NCBI GenBank assembly: GCA_000507305.1 | Contig: DF241091.1 | Span: 25,988 to 89,987 of the forward strand | DNA length: 64,000 bases | Direction: 5' to 3' | Source of the DNA: Breviolum minutum Mf 1.05b.01 | Taxonomy: Eukaryota > Sar > Dinophyceae > Suessiales > Symbiodiniaceae | Shown: piece by piece, positions 1 to 10,443 of the stretch | Numbering within the stretch: the stretch's first letter is position 1 | Layout: every line of letters starts with the position of its first letter | Made by a program: the position numbers and the translations under genes | Notes under the pieces: generated by a model | Database searches by the model: none | What the model was told of the DNA's origin: nothing | What the model saw: only the letters and a program-made list of their open reading frames with translations

Positions 1-145
1 ACACAAAACATAAGACTAAGGTACATCATCAACTCATATATCAAAATTTCATGGCTCATTTCAGGCCTAGAAGATTCCATCATCCTCGTCTTTTGTACGT
101 ACCTTCTCCAAACAAAAGAAAAACAGCATAAGGACCATTCCTAAA

Positions 146-229
146 CTAGTTGGTGGTTGAACCAACCCATCTGAAAAATATGGTCCTCAAAAGTGGGTTC
201 ATCTTCCCCAAATAGGGTTTCCACCACCT
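146..229. repeat. MITE-like element, family B
   Basis: Starts CTAGTTGGTGGTTGAACC and ends with the inverted TTTCCACCACCTA; the middle carries the family's ATCTTCCCCAAATAGGG block seen in the copies at 41.7, 53.2, 61.8 and 62.9 kb. Confidence 0.7.
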
Positions 230-262
230 ATTCCTACAGGGTTTCGATCTTCAGATCATGAG

Positions 263-396
263 CCCATGATGCTGTGGTCAACATCGAAGCGGTCCATGGT
301 CGGTTGGAAAACCTGGACCTTCGACCGACCAAGAAAAATCTGCGAACTACTTGCGAATCTGTCTCAAAGTTGCTGAAACGAGAAGCTAAAAAATAA
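263..396 (+). CDS. candidate terminal exon, unknown protein
   Basis: After an AG at 261-262 the frame reads PHDAVVNIEAVHGRLENLDL and continues basic to a TAA stop at 394-396. The stretch is richer in GC than its flanks and starts codons mostly with G or A, as coding DNA does. I recognise no domain; the upstream exons would lie outside the window. It is inferred from composition and one splice signal only. Confidence 0.4.
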
Positions 397-1242
397 AAAC
401 AACAAGAGGGCTTGTTTTTTTTGAGAGTTCATACACACATGTTTTTGTTTGAAGTCTATACATACATATAAAAATTATCGTATATATATATATATAGTAA
501 ATCATAATTATGTATCTATGAACTTCACTTAGACTTATACCATGCACGTTGAATGTCTTCAGTATGTTTCGTCATTTTCGCTCATGATACCAACCTACGA
601 CACTCCAAACAAAAAACATGTATGAATCTTCCATCATGAATCATGGGCTATAAACCCCTTGAAACATGTCTTAAGTTTCAAGCCAAAGCAAGGGACATGT
701 TGTGTTCCAGTGAATGTATAATGTATGGAACTAAGCCATACAAAATGTGTGTGGAACAAATAACAATCAGAGAATCTCCGAAATAATGATATCACCAATC
801 AACATGTTGAGACTTTGAGACACACTCAAGCATTGAAATAAGATGTTTTTGCGCTTGCATCACGTCTTCCCATAAAAACCTGTTGATGCAGAACAAAGGG
901 GAAATTAAGCACAAGGGGATGTGTATATTTTCTATCGCATCTTATCGCAGCGATACTACAAAAGTATACTCTTAGTCTTGGTTCTGATTCTTGAATTCCT
1001 TAGAGTACATTCCACCAAAAAGAGCTTCTATCACAGGAATACCGCATCGAAAAAGAAGTCGTCCATCTTCTCTAACAGTTCGACCCCAAAAAATCCGTGG
1101 TTGGAGTCCATGATTCATTTCCGGCCTTGGGGCGTTACTCGGCCTATTTTCAGGATGGTTTGCTGTTAGTTTTGGGAAGGGGCCATACTAAATCTTCTCC
1201 GAAAGGCCAAGACCTTCGAGATCGAGGTGTTTGGATTTATGA
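397..1242. other. no gene seen
   Basis: AT-rich sequence with a short (TA)n run near 481-496. Short open frames at 921-1282 have no clear splice sites or recognisable motif, and one of them runs into the family A repeat. Confidence 0.5.
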
Positions 1243-1347
1243 TACTGTTGATGGAAGAAATCCTGCACCAGTTGATAGGTAGTTTATCCCTTTATTTACA
1301 AGGTTTTACACATCCCAGGTGGTGCAGGATTTCTTCCATCAACAGTA
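1243..1347. repeat. MITE-like element, family A
   Basis: Ends are TACTGTTGATGGAAGAAATC and its exact reverse complement; between them lie CTGCACCAGTTGATAGGTAG and ACATCCCAGGTGGTGCAG, which pair as well. A clean full-length copy. Confidence 0.85.
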
Positions 1348-1411
1348 TGAATGGTTGTGGTTGGTGATATTACTATGAAATACTATAAAACTGAGTAAAA
1401 TGTCCTGATAA

Positions 1412-1516
1412 TACCCCATAGGATCCATGGGACGAACGGTATATTTAGCTACATGAACGTTTGATTTTTATGGCAAAATGTAGGTAAATATACCAGTCCC
1501 ATGGATCCTATGGGTA
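1412..1516. repeat. MITE-like element, family E
   Basis: Inverted ends TACCCCATAGGATCCATGGGA and TCCCATGGATCCTATGGGTA enclose two internal copies of GTAGGTAAATATAC-type sequence in opposite orientation. Flanking TA may be the target duplication. Confidence 0.8.
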
Positions 1517-1635
1517 CTACAGAATCATTCAATAGGAAAAAACATATGTCATATATGTAGATTGATTTTGTTTTGCTGAATTCGACTTTGCTACTTTGAT
1601 ACATTGCCATAAACAATGAGCCGCCCAACAGAACC

Positions 1636-1683
1636 ACAACCACAACAAACAACAGCAGCGACAACGACAACGACAACGACCCC

Positions 1684-1751
<68 letters not shown>

Positions 1752-1806
1752 GAACAAGAACAAGAACAAGAACAAGAACAAGAACAAGAACAAGAACAAG
1801 AACAAG

Positions 1807-1865
<59 letters not shown>

Positions 1866-1918
1866 CCGCAACCGCAGCAGCAACAGCAACAGCAACCGCA
1901 ACTGCAACCGCAACAGCC
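1636..1918. repeat. long compound microsatellite (ACA)n / (AACAAG)n / (CAACAG)n
   Basis: About 280 bp of AAC triplets, interrupted by a block of AACAAG hexamers and ending in CAACAG/CAACCG units. It opens every frame on both strands, so the long Thr-, Val-, Leu- or Cys-rich reading frames across it are not evidence of genes. Confidence 0.95.
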
Positions 1919-2249
1919 AACAAACACAATCACAACCAACCGATGAACGCCCTGTTTTTTAATACACAAACCGGCCGTACTCTGGACAGTTCCCATTTCA
2001 GAAAACTCAAACTCTTTTACGTCATTTCTGAAACAACAAATCCCAACATTTCCTCCAATTGACATCACCACCAACCAAGGAGGATCGCTTTTGAAAAAAT
2101 ACATGGTGAACTGAGAAACCACCTCAAAGATTTGGACAAAAAAACACATATTTGGCACAAAATATGTTGTGGTATGAGTGGTACGTGCCAAAATCAGGTT
2201 TTTGATTCTTTGTTTTTCAGGCAGCTCTGTTCTGTTTTTTTGGGTTGGA

Positions 2250-2392
2250 CAGTTAAACGTGTACCACCACTTGGTCCCACCTCCGTCACTGCTTGAGGTG
2301 GAGTGGTTTGTCACGGCGTCACCTATACGGGTCTCGGGAACAAACCATTCGGTGTAACCTATTGATGATACTGAGTCATGGCTAGTCAACCT
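2250..2392 (-). CDS. weak candidate exon
   Basis: On the minus strand the frame reads GYTEWFVPETRIGDAVTNHS after an AG, with possible donors near the end (TGGTG|GTACAC). It lies just downstream of the long microsatellite. No domain recognised; could be chance. Confidence 0.2.
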
Positions 2393-2397
2393 ACCCA

Positions 2398-2505
2398 TAG
2401 AAATAAGGGTTTAATAAGGCCTTATTAAGGGAAACCAATGGTTAATAAGCCTTGATCATAAGGCCCTATTTCTGAGGGGGGGTACGTTAAGGGGGGGTTG
2501 ACCAG
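2398..2505. repeat. palindromic repeat, family I
   Basis: Carries AATAAGGCCTTATT and a G-tract followed by GTACGTTAAGGGGGG; shares AATGGTTAATA, AAGGCCTTATT and the poly-G block with the copy at 21.6 kb. Confidence 0.5.
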
Positions 2506-2511
2506 CCACAA

Positions 2512-2622
2512 TACTGTTGATGGAAGAAATCCGGTTAGCCACCTGGGATGTATAAAACGCTGCAAATAACGGGATAAACTACCAACCTCAACTGGTTAGC
2601 CGGATTTCTTCCATCAACCGTA
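2512..2622. repeat. MITE-like element, family A
   Basis: TACTGTTGATGGAAGAAATC ... GATTTCTTCCATCAACCGTA; internal pairing CCGGTTAGCCACCTGGG / ACTGGTTAGCCGG. Confidence 0.85.
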
Positions 2623-3254
2623 TTGTAATGCTTCTTTGTTTATATTTTCTACACAGTCAAAATGGGCAACTTACAGCGATATCGTAAAGTCGATGTTTCA
2701 AAGGCACGAAATCTAAACCTGGAGATTGGATCATTTGGGAGGATTCCTTTACCCACCATTGAGTAGATTAACGACCTCAGGTCGATACAGTTCTGAGATC
2801 TTTGTGAGAACCCCGATCCGCTGTGACCTCCATGAGTATCAACGGTTTAGTTCGTACGCCCTTGGGAGAATCCTGATTTTATGCATACATCTACTGTATA
2901 TATATATATTTGCAATAAACAAATAGTAACAGTCAGACCTTAGTAACAGCCACATCAATGTTCACGTCTTTTAGAATTTTAGAATAGGAGCCCGCTATCC
3001 ACTGATACTCACTCACTGTAAATGTAACGCAAATATATCCTAAACTTCCAAGTCTTTCTCCAAAAAGGCACAAAACTCAAGACAATCCTATCAAATCATC
3101 ACCAAAAACCTTGTAATTCTTCGCATCAAGAAAACCGACCACTTGACTTATATAGACTCCAAAAAACAAAGATTTTCCCCCAGGATTTACCCACCTGCAG
3201 CAAGTACAGAGGAATGGCTTGAAAGTCTTTGAAGACACAAAAGACCCGCGGCCT
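2623..3254. other. mostly non-coding; weak coding-like stretches
   Basis: Plus-strand open stretches follow AGs at about 2653 and 2780 (reading GRYSSEIFVRTPIRCDLHEY in the second), but neither has a matching donor or a recognisable motif. From 2880 on the DNA is AT-rich with nothing seen. Confidence 0.3.
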
Positions 3255-3373
3255 GACAAATTTGAGGCTCGGGGGACAATCGCCCCTGAAAATGGGGCCA
3301 AACCTCAAAAGGAAAAGGATGGGAACTTCCAACCATCCATTTTTCAGGGGCGAGCTGTTAAACTTTGGGGGGA
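3255..3373. repeat. MITE-like element, family C (diverged)
   Basis: CGCCCCTGAAAATGG pairs with CCATTTTTCAGGGGCG, and the inner GGAAAAGGATGGGAACTTCC block matches other family C cores. Open frames across it are repeat-derived. Confidence 0.6.
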
Positions 3374-4831
3374 GTATTTCTTTTTGTCTTTAAAGATTTT
3401 GTTTATTTCAAAAAGAGATGGCGAGAAGACGTAGTCTAATCCTCGCAAAATTCCACATCATTCTATGATTGGGTATATGATTTGTTTCTCTATGTTCCGT
3501 AGGTTTGGCATATTATATCATCTGAATTCATGGCAATGCAGGACATTGTTTCCAATTTTTCCCGCAATTTCTGCCATCTTAAATCACTCATTCAGGGACA
3601 TGTCAATCTCGGTCGGGCTGGAGGAAACCTACTAGACCTCACAACGTTTACCTCTTGGGGCAAAAGGCCCACTTGCAAACGAACTTTTAGTTTTAGGCAG
3701 GGTGCATATAATATATATATATAATAATATATAATACTTTAGGATCCGTGGGACTGGTATGCCAGTCCCAAAATGAAAAATAAATAAATAACATGTATAG
3801 GCAAACATTAGATCCTGCAATCCCCTTATCCCCCACAAAAACATCCACCTACAAAAAACAATATTGGCACGAGATTCTCATCAATCCCAACCACCTTTGT
3901 TTTGTAAACGCCGGCGTTTTCATCGCCGCTGAAAACGCCACCTCTTCACATCATCACAAGTGGAATCAAATCGAAATCCACCACGAGAATCAGCAGGTGG
4001 CTCCAATAAGCCCTCCTGCTGCTGGCTGCTGTTGATGCTGGTGGTGATGGCTCCAGGAGATGACACCGAAAAAAACTGAAGGGCTTTAAACCACCTGGCT
4101 CTATTTTCGTAAAGGTGGTGGTAGTGGATGTTCGCTTTACAATTAGAAGACGTAATAAATCAAGAAAGAAAAAAATCGAAGAAAACCGGACATCCACCTG
4201 CAACATCATTTGGATTTACCCGTTTATTATTCTTTATTTTTTGTGGGGGGGAAATCTAGAGAGCTGAAATGCGACTTTCCACTGCCAAGTCTTTCAACTT
4301 TTGTGTCTCTCAATGACATCAAATGCTTTACATACAAATATTACCATTTCAAGAAAATACCTACCAAGACACACCACCATGCCATTTGGAAATTACATAA
4401 GCCGATACGAATGCAACCCACCCAAAGTGGATGCACCTTGCCACGGGTTTGCTTTCCCAACCTTATCTTCGCAAAAAATCACAAAGGCTCTTGTTGAGAA
4501 TACAGATAGGACCAGATGTTCAGCTACCATTTTTTCTTCAACTGTTAAAGGTAGCTTCAGGAAGTTTAGGATTGGATGGGATTGGTTTGTTACACAGTAA
4601 GTTGAAGCTATTAAGTCGAGAGGTTTGAGAGAAAAGACATGAGCTGAGCCTCAAAAAAGAGGTGCAGCTTCTGAAAAAAAAACAACTTCAAAACCAAAGG
4701 GCTACTGGGAAGTGGTAAGTTAGCGAGACAAAGTTGGTGAAAAAAACACACACACCCTTGAAAGAGATGAGATATTGAAAGGTTGGACGTGCATTGCATC
4801 ATTTCCAAGGAAGACTCCGAAATACGTGTGC
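3374..4831. other. no firm gene; possible plus exon near 3870-4008
   Basis: A plus frame reading FVNAGVFIAAENATSSHHHK ends at a plausible donor (AATCAGCAG|GTGGCT) at about 4009. A right half of family C lies at about 3660-3705 and a family E fragment at 3741-3775. The rest shows nothing I can support. Confidence 0.3.
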
Positions 4832-4945
4832 TACTGTTGATGGAAGAAATCCGGTTAGCCACCTGCGATGTAAAAAGACCCTGTAGATAATGGGATAAAC
4901 TACCTACCTATCAACTGGTTAGCCGGATTTCTTCCATCAACAGTA
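4832..4945. repeat. MITE-like element, family A
   Basis: TACTGTTGATGGAAGAAATC ... GATTTCTTCCATCAACAGTA with the internal GGTTAGCC arms; nearly identical to the copy at 2512. Confidence 0.85.
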
Positions 4946-5239
4946 TCATGTTGTTCCCAACCTAAAACACATGGACTGCGGGCTGGAACTATGAGTGTTG
5001 TGAGATCATTTGTTTGGTTGATCATATCTTGCCCAAGCTATCCATCTATGATTTGTTCATTGAGGGGTTATAAGTTGCAACCCAACATCAAAATGGGAGA
5101 TGCCAAATATACCATACTGTTGCAAGTCATATGACAAAAAAAACAAATTAATAATAACCTGCAAACATGGGGGCGATTTCATGATTTCATGGAAAACCTA
5201 AAAAATATGGGAAAAATCGATTTGCTGTGACCAAGTCTG

Positions 5240-5429
5240 ACAAAGTTGACCACCCCACCGTCCCTCGAAGCAACGTAGCCAACCTGGGCATCCCCGACAA
5301 GACCCCGGCCAAAAGCATGGCCCGGGTGCGTTGCGTCTTTCCGGCAAAGCGCAGTGCGTAGCCCTTTGTGTGGAGAGGGAACGGCGGGAAGACAACGGCC
5401 GCATGTGGGGAAAGTGATAATATGACATC
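5240..5429 (-). CDS. candidate exon resembling the start of EPSP synthase
   Basis: After the acceptor CCTCAG|GATG the minus frame contains GKTQRTRAMLLAGVLSGMPR followed by LATLLRG. EPSP synthases (shikimate pathway, AroA or the AROM polyprotein) carry a G-S-K-S-x-x-x-R-A-L-L-L-A-A-L-x-x-G block near the N terminus of the domain; the Lys, a Ser/Thr-like residue, the Arg and the LLA..L..G spacing are present. However, the following SDD motif is absent and the plus strand is also open here with good codon bias, so this may be a coincidence or a decayed copy. The stretch is clearly GC-richer than its surroundings. The donor is not placed. Confidence 0.3.
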
Positions 5430-5452
5430 CTGAGGTCATTTAATACATTTAC

Positions 5453-5600
5453 GTTGCGAGCACGGCAGAAATTGTGGGGGAAACCATCGTGGCACTGTTT
5501 TCCACAAATTGCATGTGGAATATTGGATTATAGGCAATGGTGGTTTTCGTTGCTCCTTCTGCGAATTTCGGGGAATCATGAGGCCACGAGAAAAGTGAGC
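5453..5600 (-). CDS. weak candidate exon
   Basis: Minus frame SPKFAEGATKTTIAYNPIFH ... VSPTISAVLAT ends at GCAAC|GTAAATG. Only 23 nt separate it from the acceptor of the EPSP-synthase-like exon, and the phases do not join, so the two cannot simply be consecutive exons. Confidence 0.2.
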
Positions 5601-6430
5601 AAATTGGGGGGTTTGGTTTTCAAGTTTGATATCAACATAAATCAAATATTGAAATTGGCGTCATGCTTCCAAATCCATGTGAGAAGCTTATGGAAGTTTG
5701 GCACCCCTCCCCCCCCAAAAAAACAACCTTGTCAAACTCTTGAACATCACAAGCTAAAACCCAAAGTCATGTACAAGCTTGGATCAAACCTGCCTATCAC
5801 ACCCTGGTTTTTACAGAACTGCTTTTGTAAGGATCCCATTCTGTTTGTGCTTAGTGCTTTGTTAACATGTAAACATACACCACATCATGATTTACAACAA
5901 TTGCATATGGTTTAATTCTTCTTTCGGAAAATCAACGTGTCACTGTAGCGACTTCTTTCACCCAACATCACTAAAATCATTCTTGGGAACCCCACCACCT
6001 TCATCTTTAGGGGTTACAACCCATATTTGGAGGGCCTAAAACCTTCATATCTCATGGCTTTGTGGTCCAAAGGTAGGATAAAAACACATAAAACAAATAG
6101 CTTCCCATTGTTTCCCTGCCATGTCTTTCTTTGAGCATAGTTGTCAGGCTCCTTTCCAGCCAAAGTTCAGTGGGTTTTGGTTGCTGGTTTACCAGGAATC
6201 ATCGGTTAGAAAGCGGTTGAACCACAAAAATTCACCCACCAAGTAGCGACCTTGAGAAGTCTTGCGCCCTTCTATCTGGTTGAATTTTATCATATTTCAC
6301 AAACGGGTACCTTCAAACTCTTCAAATGTTGAGCTAATTTGGGGAGAATTCACCTTACTGAGGTACCAAAATTGGTGGACATACGCAAATTGTGTACGTA
6401 CATAGCGATGAATCAATCAGAATCTCTTAC
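5601..6430. other. no gene seen
   Basis: A 153-codon plus frame (5454-5915) crosses this region but contains a poly-C run and has no motif or splice support; treated as chance. Confidence 0.4.
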
Positions 6431-6578
6431 CCGCAGGATCCATTGTTGTAAAATTGTAAAAGGAGCCGCAAATTTGCCCACATTCGGTTCATGGTGTGAG
6501 CATGCAGCATAGAGAGTAAATGCAAGTTGCAGCAATAATTGCAATACTTGGATCCCATGGCCAAATTGGCCGTTCTGG
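6431..6578 (-). CDS. candidate exon
   Basis: The minus frame includes FTLYAACSHHEPNVGKFAAP and ends TILQQWILR at the consensus donor CTGCGG|GTAAGAG. The acceptor is uncertain (AAAGCCAG|AACGGC is possible). It lies just downstream of the PARP exons, but does not look like the C-terminal part of a PARP domain, so its gene is unknown. Confidence 0.35.
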
Positions 6579-6820
6579 CTTTTTTTCTTGTTGGGTGATA
6601 TAAGAAATACTGCAACAGCTGCGGGAGTTCAACTGCAAGTACTGGACCCCAACAGGCTACCGAAAGTTTCTCCAACATAGTTTTTTACCCAGTGGTAAGT
6701 GTCAAAAACATCTGGCGAAAAAACCATTTAAGCACCTACCTACCCCGTTTAAACTGATAACAACATACTAGCAGCAAAACTCCACAAATTGGGCGAGATA
6801 TAAAAGATATATAACTATAG

Positions 6821-6906
6821 CTGGTTGGTGGTTTCAACCCATCTGAAAAATAGGATAATTTCCTCAAATAGGGAAGAAAATAAAACATATTTGAAACCAC
6901 CACCCA
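6821..6906. repeat. MITE-like element, family B
   Basis: CTGGTTGGTGGTTTCAACCC ... TTTGAAACCACCACCCAG with the TCCTCAAATAGGG core. A second 5' half (GTTGGTAGTTTCAACCC) follows at about 6928. Confidence 0.75.
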
Positions 6907-6982
6907 GTATATAACTATACTATAGAGTAGTTGGTAGTTTCAACCCTTCCGTCCACTTCCGCCAACTACTTGGTATCCCCAC

Positions 6983-7028
6983 CGGATCTTCTGCGAAGTA
7001 GACGCCACGACCCAATTTCGAACCGTGC
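6983..7028 (-). CDS. PARP-type ADP-ribosyltransferase, exon with the GVYFA motif
   Basis: This 46-nt minus exon lies between CCACAG|GCACGG and GATCCG|GTGGGG. It encodes HGSKLGRGVYFAEDP. In PARPs, which move ADP-ribose from NAD+ to proteins or nucleic acids, G-x-G-[VI]-Y-F-A holds the Tyr of the His-Tyr-Glu NAD-binding triad. The first base completes a Ser codon (TC|G) left open by the exon at 9285-9367, so phase and content both fit. The upstream sequence LLWHGT and the spacing to GVYFA match the family. The third triad residue and the C-terminal end were not located downstream. Confidence 0.8.
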
Positions 7029-7119
7029 CTGTGGACATCAGCAATAGCGAAATGCCAAACAAAACATACATGGATTGTACGGGATATATTATTTGCACCC
7101 CATCTGATACTAAGGCATA

Positions 7120-7230
7120 TTATGGCCAAATTATAATATTTCACCAACCCAGATTTCCCTGAAATAAGGGGATTTCCCTCACTCAACCGCCATTTGGGGT
7201 GAGGTCCTGTGAGGTCGTTATAATTTGACC

Positions 7231-7264
<34 letters not shown>

Positions 7265-7271
7265 GGTCAAN

Positions 7272-7305
<34 letters not shown>

Positions 7306-7315
7306 GAACAAATGC
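7120..7315. repeat. AT hairpin with an unresolved base, plus family O palindrome
   Basis: 7126-7230 holds a palindromic element (TTTCCCTGAAATAAGGGGA ... GTGAGGTC) related to 11551-11665. It runs into two (TA)n blocks, 7234-7262 and 7272-7303, separated by CTGGTCAAN. The single N at 7271 marks an uncertain base or join. Confidence 0.8.
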
Positions 7316-7952
7316 TATAGAGACCCATTCCGGGAAAGGATCGTCTTCCAACCATCAGTTTTCAGGTATGTTAGTTTCAGGCAATAAAGATGTCCCAACA
7401 ATAAGCAGTACTCCAGAATATTTCCCCATATATTTCCCCCTATACCCAACTACTTCAAATTGGGGTGACGTCACCTGGTCCGTCATGCCATGAAACTCGA
7501 ACTGATCATAAGAGAGACACACACAAACACACGACATACGGCTAATTATGCGGGGCTGCGTAGACTATTTTTGCAGATTTGGTATTTTTTTGAAGCGCGT
7601 TTTTTGGGGTTGCTTGGTTTCCCCGAAACTCATTCACCATCGAAAACATGTTTCAGGTCGCAGCCGAAAGCCGAAAACAAAACTAATGAGCCGGCCTGTG
7701 AGAATCGATTCGATGAGTTTATCCCCCAAAACTCTTGCAACAAACTTCACGCAGTGATTTGAGCAGTTCAATCATCTCTTGGTATTCGAACACTAAAAGA
7801 CAACCGTTGATAAAACAAGTTGAAGTGCCATGACAGTTGGATAGCCAGGATTTAGATAGTTACTTTTCTCAGTCCAATCCAACATTTCACATCTGGAAAA
7901 GCGTGCTGAATCCTTTGCCAGTAGCTTCTTGGCTAACAAAAAATGAACGTCA

Positions 7953-8066
7953 TACTGTTGATGGTTCAGAAATCCGGCTAACCAGTTGAGGTTGGTAATT
8001 TATCCAATTATGTTCAGGGTTTTATACATCCCAGGTGGTTGTTTGGGATCTCTTCCATCAACAGTA
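7953..8066. repeat. MITE-like element, hybrid of families A and F
   Basis: The left end has the F variant (TACTGTTGATGGTTCAGAAAT), the right end the A variant (TCTTCCATCAACAGTA); the middle is the shared GTTGAGGTTGGTAATTTATCC / ACATCCCAGGTGGTT pattern. Lies in the intron between the two PARP exons. Confidence 0.8.
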
Positions 8067-8069
8067 CCT

Positions 8070-8640
8070 CCCCAAGTTCCATCACCCCAACCCAAATGCC
8101 AGCCTTGCGTTGAAGGCGTAAGCACGATTGAAGCCGTGACGCCTCCAGCAGTTTGTTTTTGGGGCGCAGGTGAAAGTGGATGGCGGTTGGTGACCCTAGG
8201 GGTGTTCATATCTTGGGATGCCCAGATACCAAGACGCCATTACATTTTGAGGTGACTGGAAATCCCAAGTGATCACATCACAAGATGATCATTCATGCAA
8301 AGCCATGTTCAAAGAGTCTGGATACAAGATGATAAATGAGACACCTTTGTATCATTCGTATTCATGTGTATTCATTTGCATCTTCTTTGTATTGGGATAT
8401 CAATATCATCAAATTTCTGAAATCAACCCCCAAGTGGCTTTCTCTTACCTCAGCCTCATCTTACCTCCCTAAAGAATTGGAAAACCATTGGATCCTGCTC
8501 ATACTTCGATTCTTCCACATGTTTCACAATATTTTTAGATTCAGTTTGTTAACCTGCAACATTTGGAAGATTTTGAGGTACTGTATATAGTTTGTTGACA
8601 GTGGGTACAAGGGGAACATGCAGGTTGCTCTCCTTGTTCT
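8070..8640. other. no gene supported
   Basis: Part of the long intron between PARP exons. Short open frames on both strands have no splice or motif support. Confidence 0.4.
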
Positions 8641-8649
8641 GTTTTCTCA

Positions 8650-8813
8650 TGATGCTGATGATGAGGACGAGGATCATGATGAGGATGATGATGAGGAGGA
8701 TCATGATGAGGATGATCATGATGAGGATGATCATGATGATGACGATTGTGACGATGATGATGATTATGATGATGATGATGATGATGATGACGACGACGAC
8801 GACGACGACGAAA

Positions 8814-8851
<38 letters not shown>

Positions 8852-8935
8852 AATGATGAGGAGGATGATTCTGGTGCTTCTGTTGTTCTTGTTGTTCTTG
8901 TTGTTGTTGTTGTTGTTGCTGATGCTGTTGTTGAT
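8650..8935. repeat. microsatellite (GAT)n with (GAC)n and (TTG)n
   Basis: About 280 bp of imperfect GAT/GAC triplets followed by TTG/TTC triplets. Asp-rich, Met-rich and Ile-rich frames here are repeat translations. Confidence 0.95.
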
Positions 8936-9202
8936 CATGAATTCTAAAGGTGTTGGGCTCTCACAGGTGATTGCCACCCTGAAATCTGAAATGGAAGATT
9001 TGAGAATTACACTGCGTGCACCAAGCTCTTCAGTATGAATGGTGAACAAACAAAGACAACAACATAAGAATGCTAAAGAAAGAAACAAACACACATATTG
9101 TATCCACCATGACGTGGTGCGGCAGGAGTGTGTAGTTTGGGGCGAACCCGAACCAGCGAACCAAAGCCCAATGGTTTTTGTATCCTACATTTAGTTCATC
9201 AT

Positions 9203-9247
9203 TTTTATGGTAAATGCACGTAAGTCCCATGGATATTATGGCATATT
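9203..9247. repeat. family E fragment
   Basis: TTTTTATGGTAAATGCACGTAAGTCCCATGG matches the right half of family E. Confidence 0.5.
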
Positions 9248-9284
9248 ATGGGAAAATCACCACTTGCCACTTGTCCTCTTTAAC

Positions 9285-9367
9285 GAGTGCAACAAATCAC
9301 AAATTGGACGAAGGCACACGATGTTGGGCACGCATTCCCAAGAAGTTCCGTGCCATAAGAGCCTCTC
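9285..9367 (-). CDS. PARP-type ADP-ribosyltransferase, exon with the LLWHGT motif
   Basis: This 83-nt minus exon follows a T-rich tract and acceptor TTTTTTTACCAG|GAGAGG. It encodes ERLLWHGTSWECVPNIV and 10 more codons, ending at CACTC|GTTAAAG. L-[FW]-H-G-[TS] carries the catalytic-site His of PARPs, and the N-I at +9 to +10 is typical of the following helix. The two bases left over join the G that starts the exon at 6983-7028 (Ser). The intron between them is about 2.26 kb and holds a family A/F element and the large GAT microsatellite. No accessory domains were recognised upstream, so the PARP subfamily is unknown. Confidence 0.8.
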
Positions 9368-9509
9368 CTGGTAAAAAAACTTGGAGTTGGAGTGGAGAAA
9401 CAAAAACATCCAACAAAATCCGGGAACAACTTTGGTCCCAAATAAATCTCCACACCAATGAATAGAAAAAATCGGAACACAGCCAAAGGATAGGATAGCT
9501 GTGACACTT

Positions 9510-9830
9510 TTATTTCAAATTGCCATCATGCCACAAACATTTGACATCTGGACACCAACACTTTCTGCAGCTTTTCGCAAGAATTTCGTTGAGGAGTTTC
9601 CCAGTCGTGCTTAAAGGGGAGCTCACTTGAGCAGCATTCAAAACCCTTTCGGGCCTGTCTGGTGTACTGATTATAATCTCATTTCCTTCCGGGTAATCCA
9701 TGCTGGGAGTCCCTGACAGGCCCTAAGCTCTCACGTGCCGCTTGGTAAGCAGCTGCCATGGCCCCGGAAGTTTTCGGAGAGACTCGGGCGACGAAGCCTC
9801 GTAGTTTCTGGTGGCACGGTCCCAAAATAT
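9510..9830. other. GC-richer segment, possible minus-strand exons
   Basis: Minus frames such as SGAMAAAYQAARESLGPVR and VLNAAQVSSPLSTTGKLLNE are open, with a GTGAGAG donor-like site at about 9736. Frames and splice sites do not combine into one model, so no exon is fixed. Confidence 0.3.
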
Positions 9831-9908
9831 ACAAAAAAACAGTATACCCAAGTAGGACCGAAAATTTTCACAATATTTGAAACCATTATTTACCTAGATA
9901 TGCAGGGA

Positions 9909-10012
9909 TAGATATATATATATATACATATATGGATAGAATATATATATATATGGATATAATATATATATATATAATTATATGGATATAATATATATAT
10001 ATATAAACATAT
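9909..10012. repeat. AT-rich tandem repeat
   Basis: Imperfect tandem copies of TATGGATATAATATATATAT, roughly 30-36 bp per unit. Confidence 0.85.
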
Positions 10013-10021
10013 AGATGAAAC

Positions 10022-10195
10022 CTACAGGGTTGGTTGGTATACAACTGGGACACCCAGGTACAGTAACTTGATTCTTCCTTTCAGTGGCATAAGATCTGTT
10101 TGACAGCCAGTTGAGGTGATTTTGACTGGTGCAGTTGGGCGCGGTGCATCTGGAAAATCCAAAACTATCAGATCTGCTCTTCCATCGAAACACTG
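10022..10195 (-). CDS. candidate terminal exon
   Basis: Minus frame CFDGRADLIVLDFPDAPRPT runs on to a stop at 10022, preceded by GTCTCAG. It sits upstream of the PARP exons on the same strand but ends in a stop, so it would belong to a different gene. No domain recognised. Confidence 0.3.
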   Translation of the reverse strand, partial: QCFDGRADLIVLDFPDAPRPTAPVKITSTGCQTDLMPLKGRIKLLYLGVPVVYQPTL

Positions 10196-10352
10196 AGACC
10201 TCCACACACACACAAAATGCGGTGATATTCCATGAAATCGTGGTTGGCTAATGATGGGATCCTTATACATAGTGGTCTGTTATAAATCAATCTTTTGTAA
10301 CTAAGCAGGTAGTCTTTCACCTGTGTAAACTGCTCACATGATTCACTCACAG

Positions 10353-10443
10353 TCTTGCATCTACAATCTACCTTTTCGATCAGAACTATCTATTTTTCGA
10401 CGAGTCAGTGGCGATTGCCAAGCTCCTGGGGAAGCAACAAATG
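10353..10443 (+). CDS. candidate exon
   Basis: Acceptor TCACTCACAG|T, then a frame ending NYLFFDESVAIAKLLGKQQM at donor ACAAATG|GTAAAT. An inner acceptor (GATCAG|AAC) at 10384 is also possible. Unknown function. Confidence 0.4.

Noticed and set aside
1529..2398. Open frame of 289 codons with long Cys, Ser and Cys-Ser runs
   Set aside because: Almost all of it is translation of the AAC microsatellite; only its N-terminal part (2250-2392) is kept as a weak exon.
8592..9094. Met-, Asp- and Ile-rich open frames up to 181 codons
   Set aside because: Repeat translations of the GAT/TTG microsatellite, which is open in all frames.
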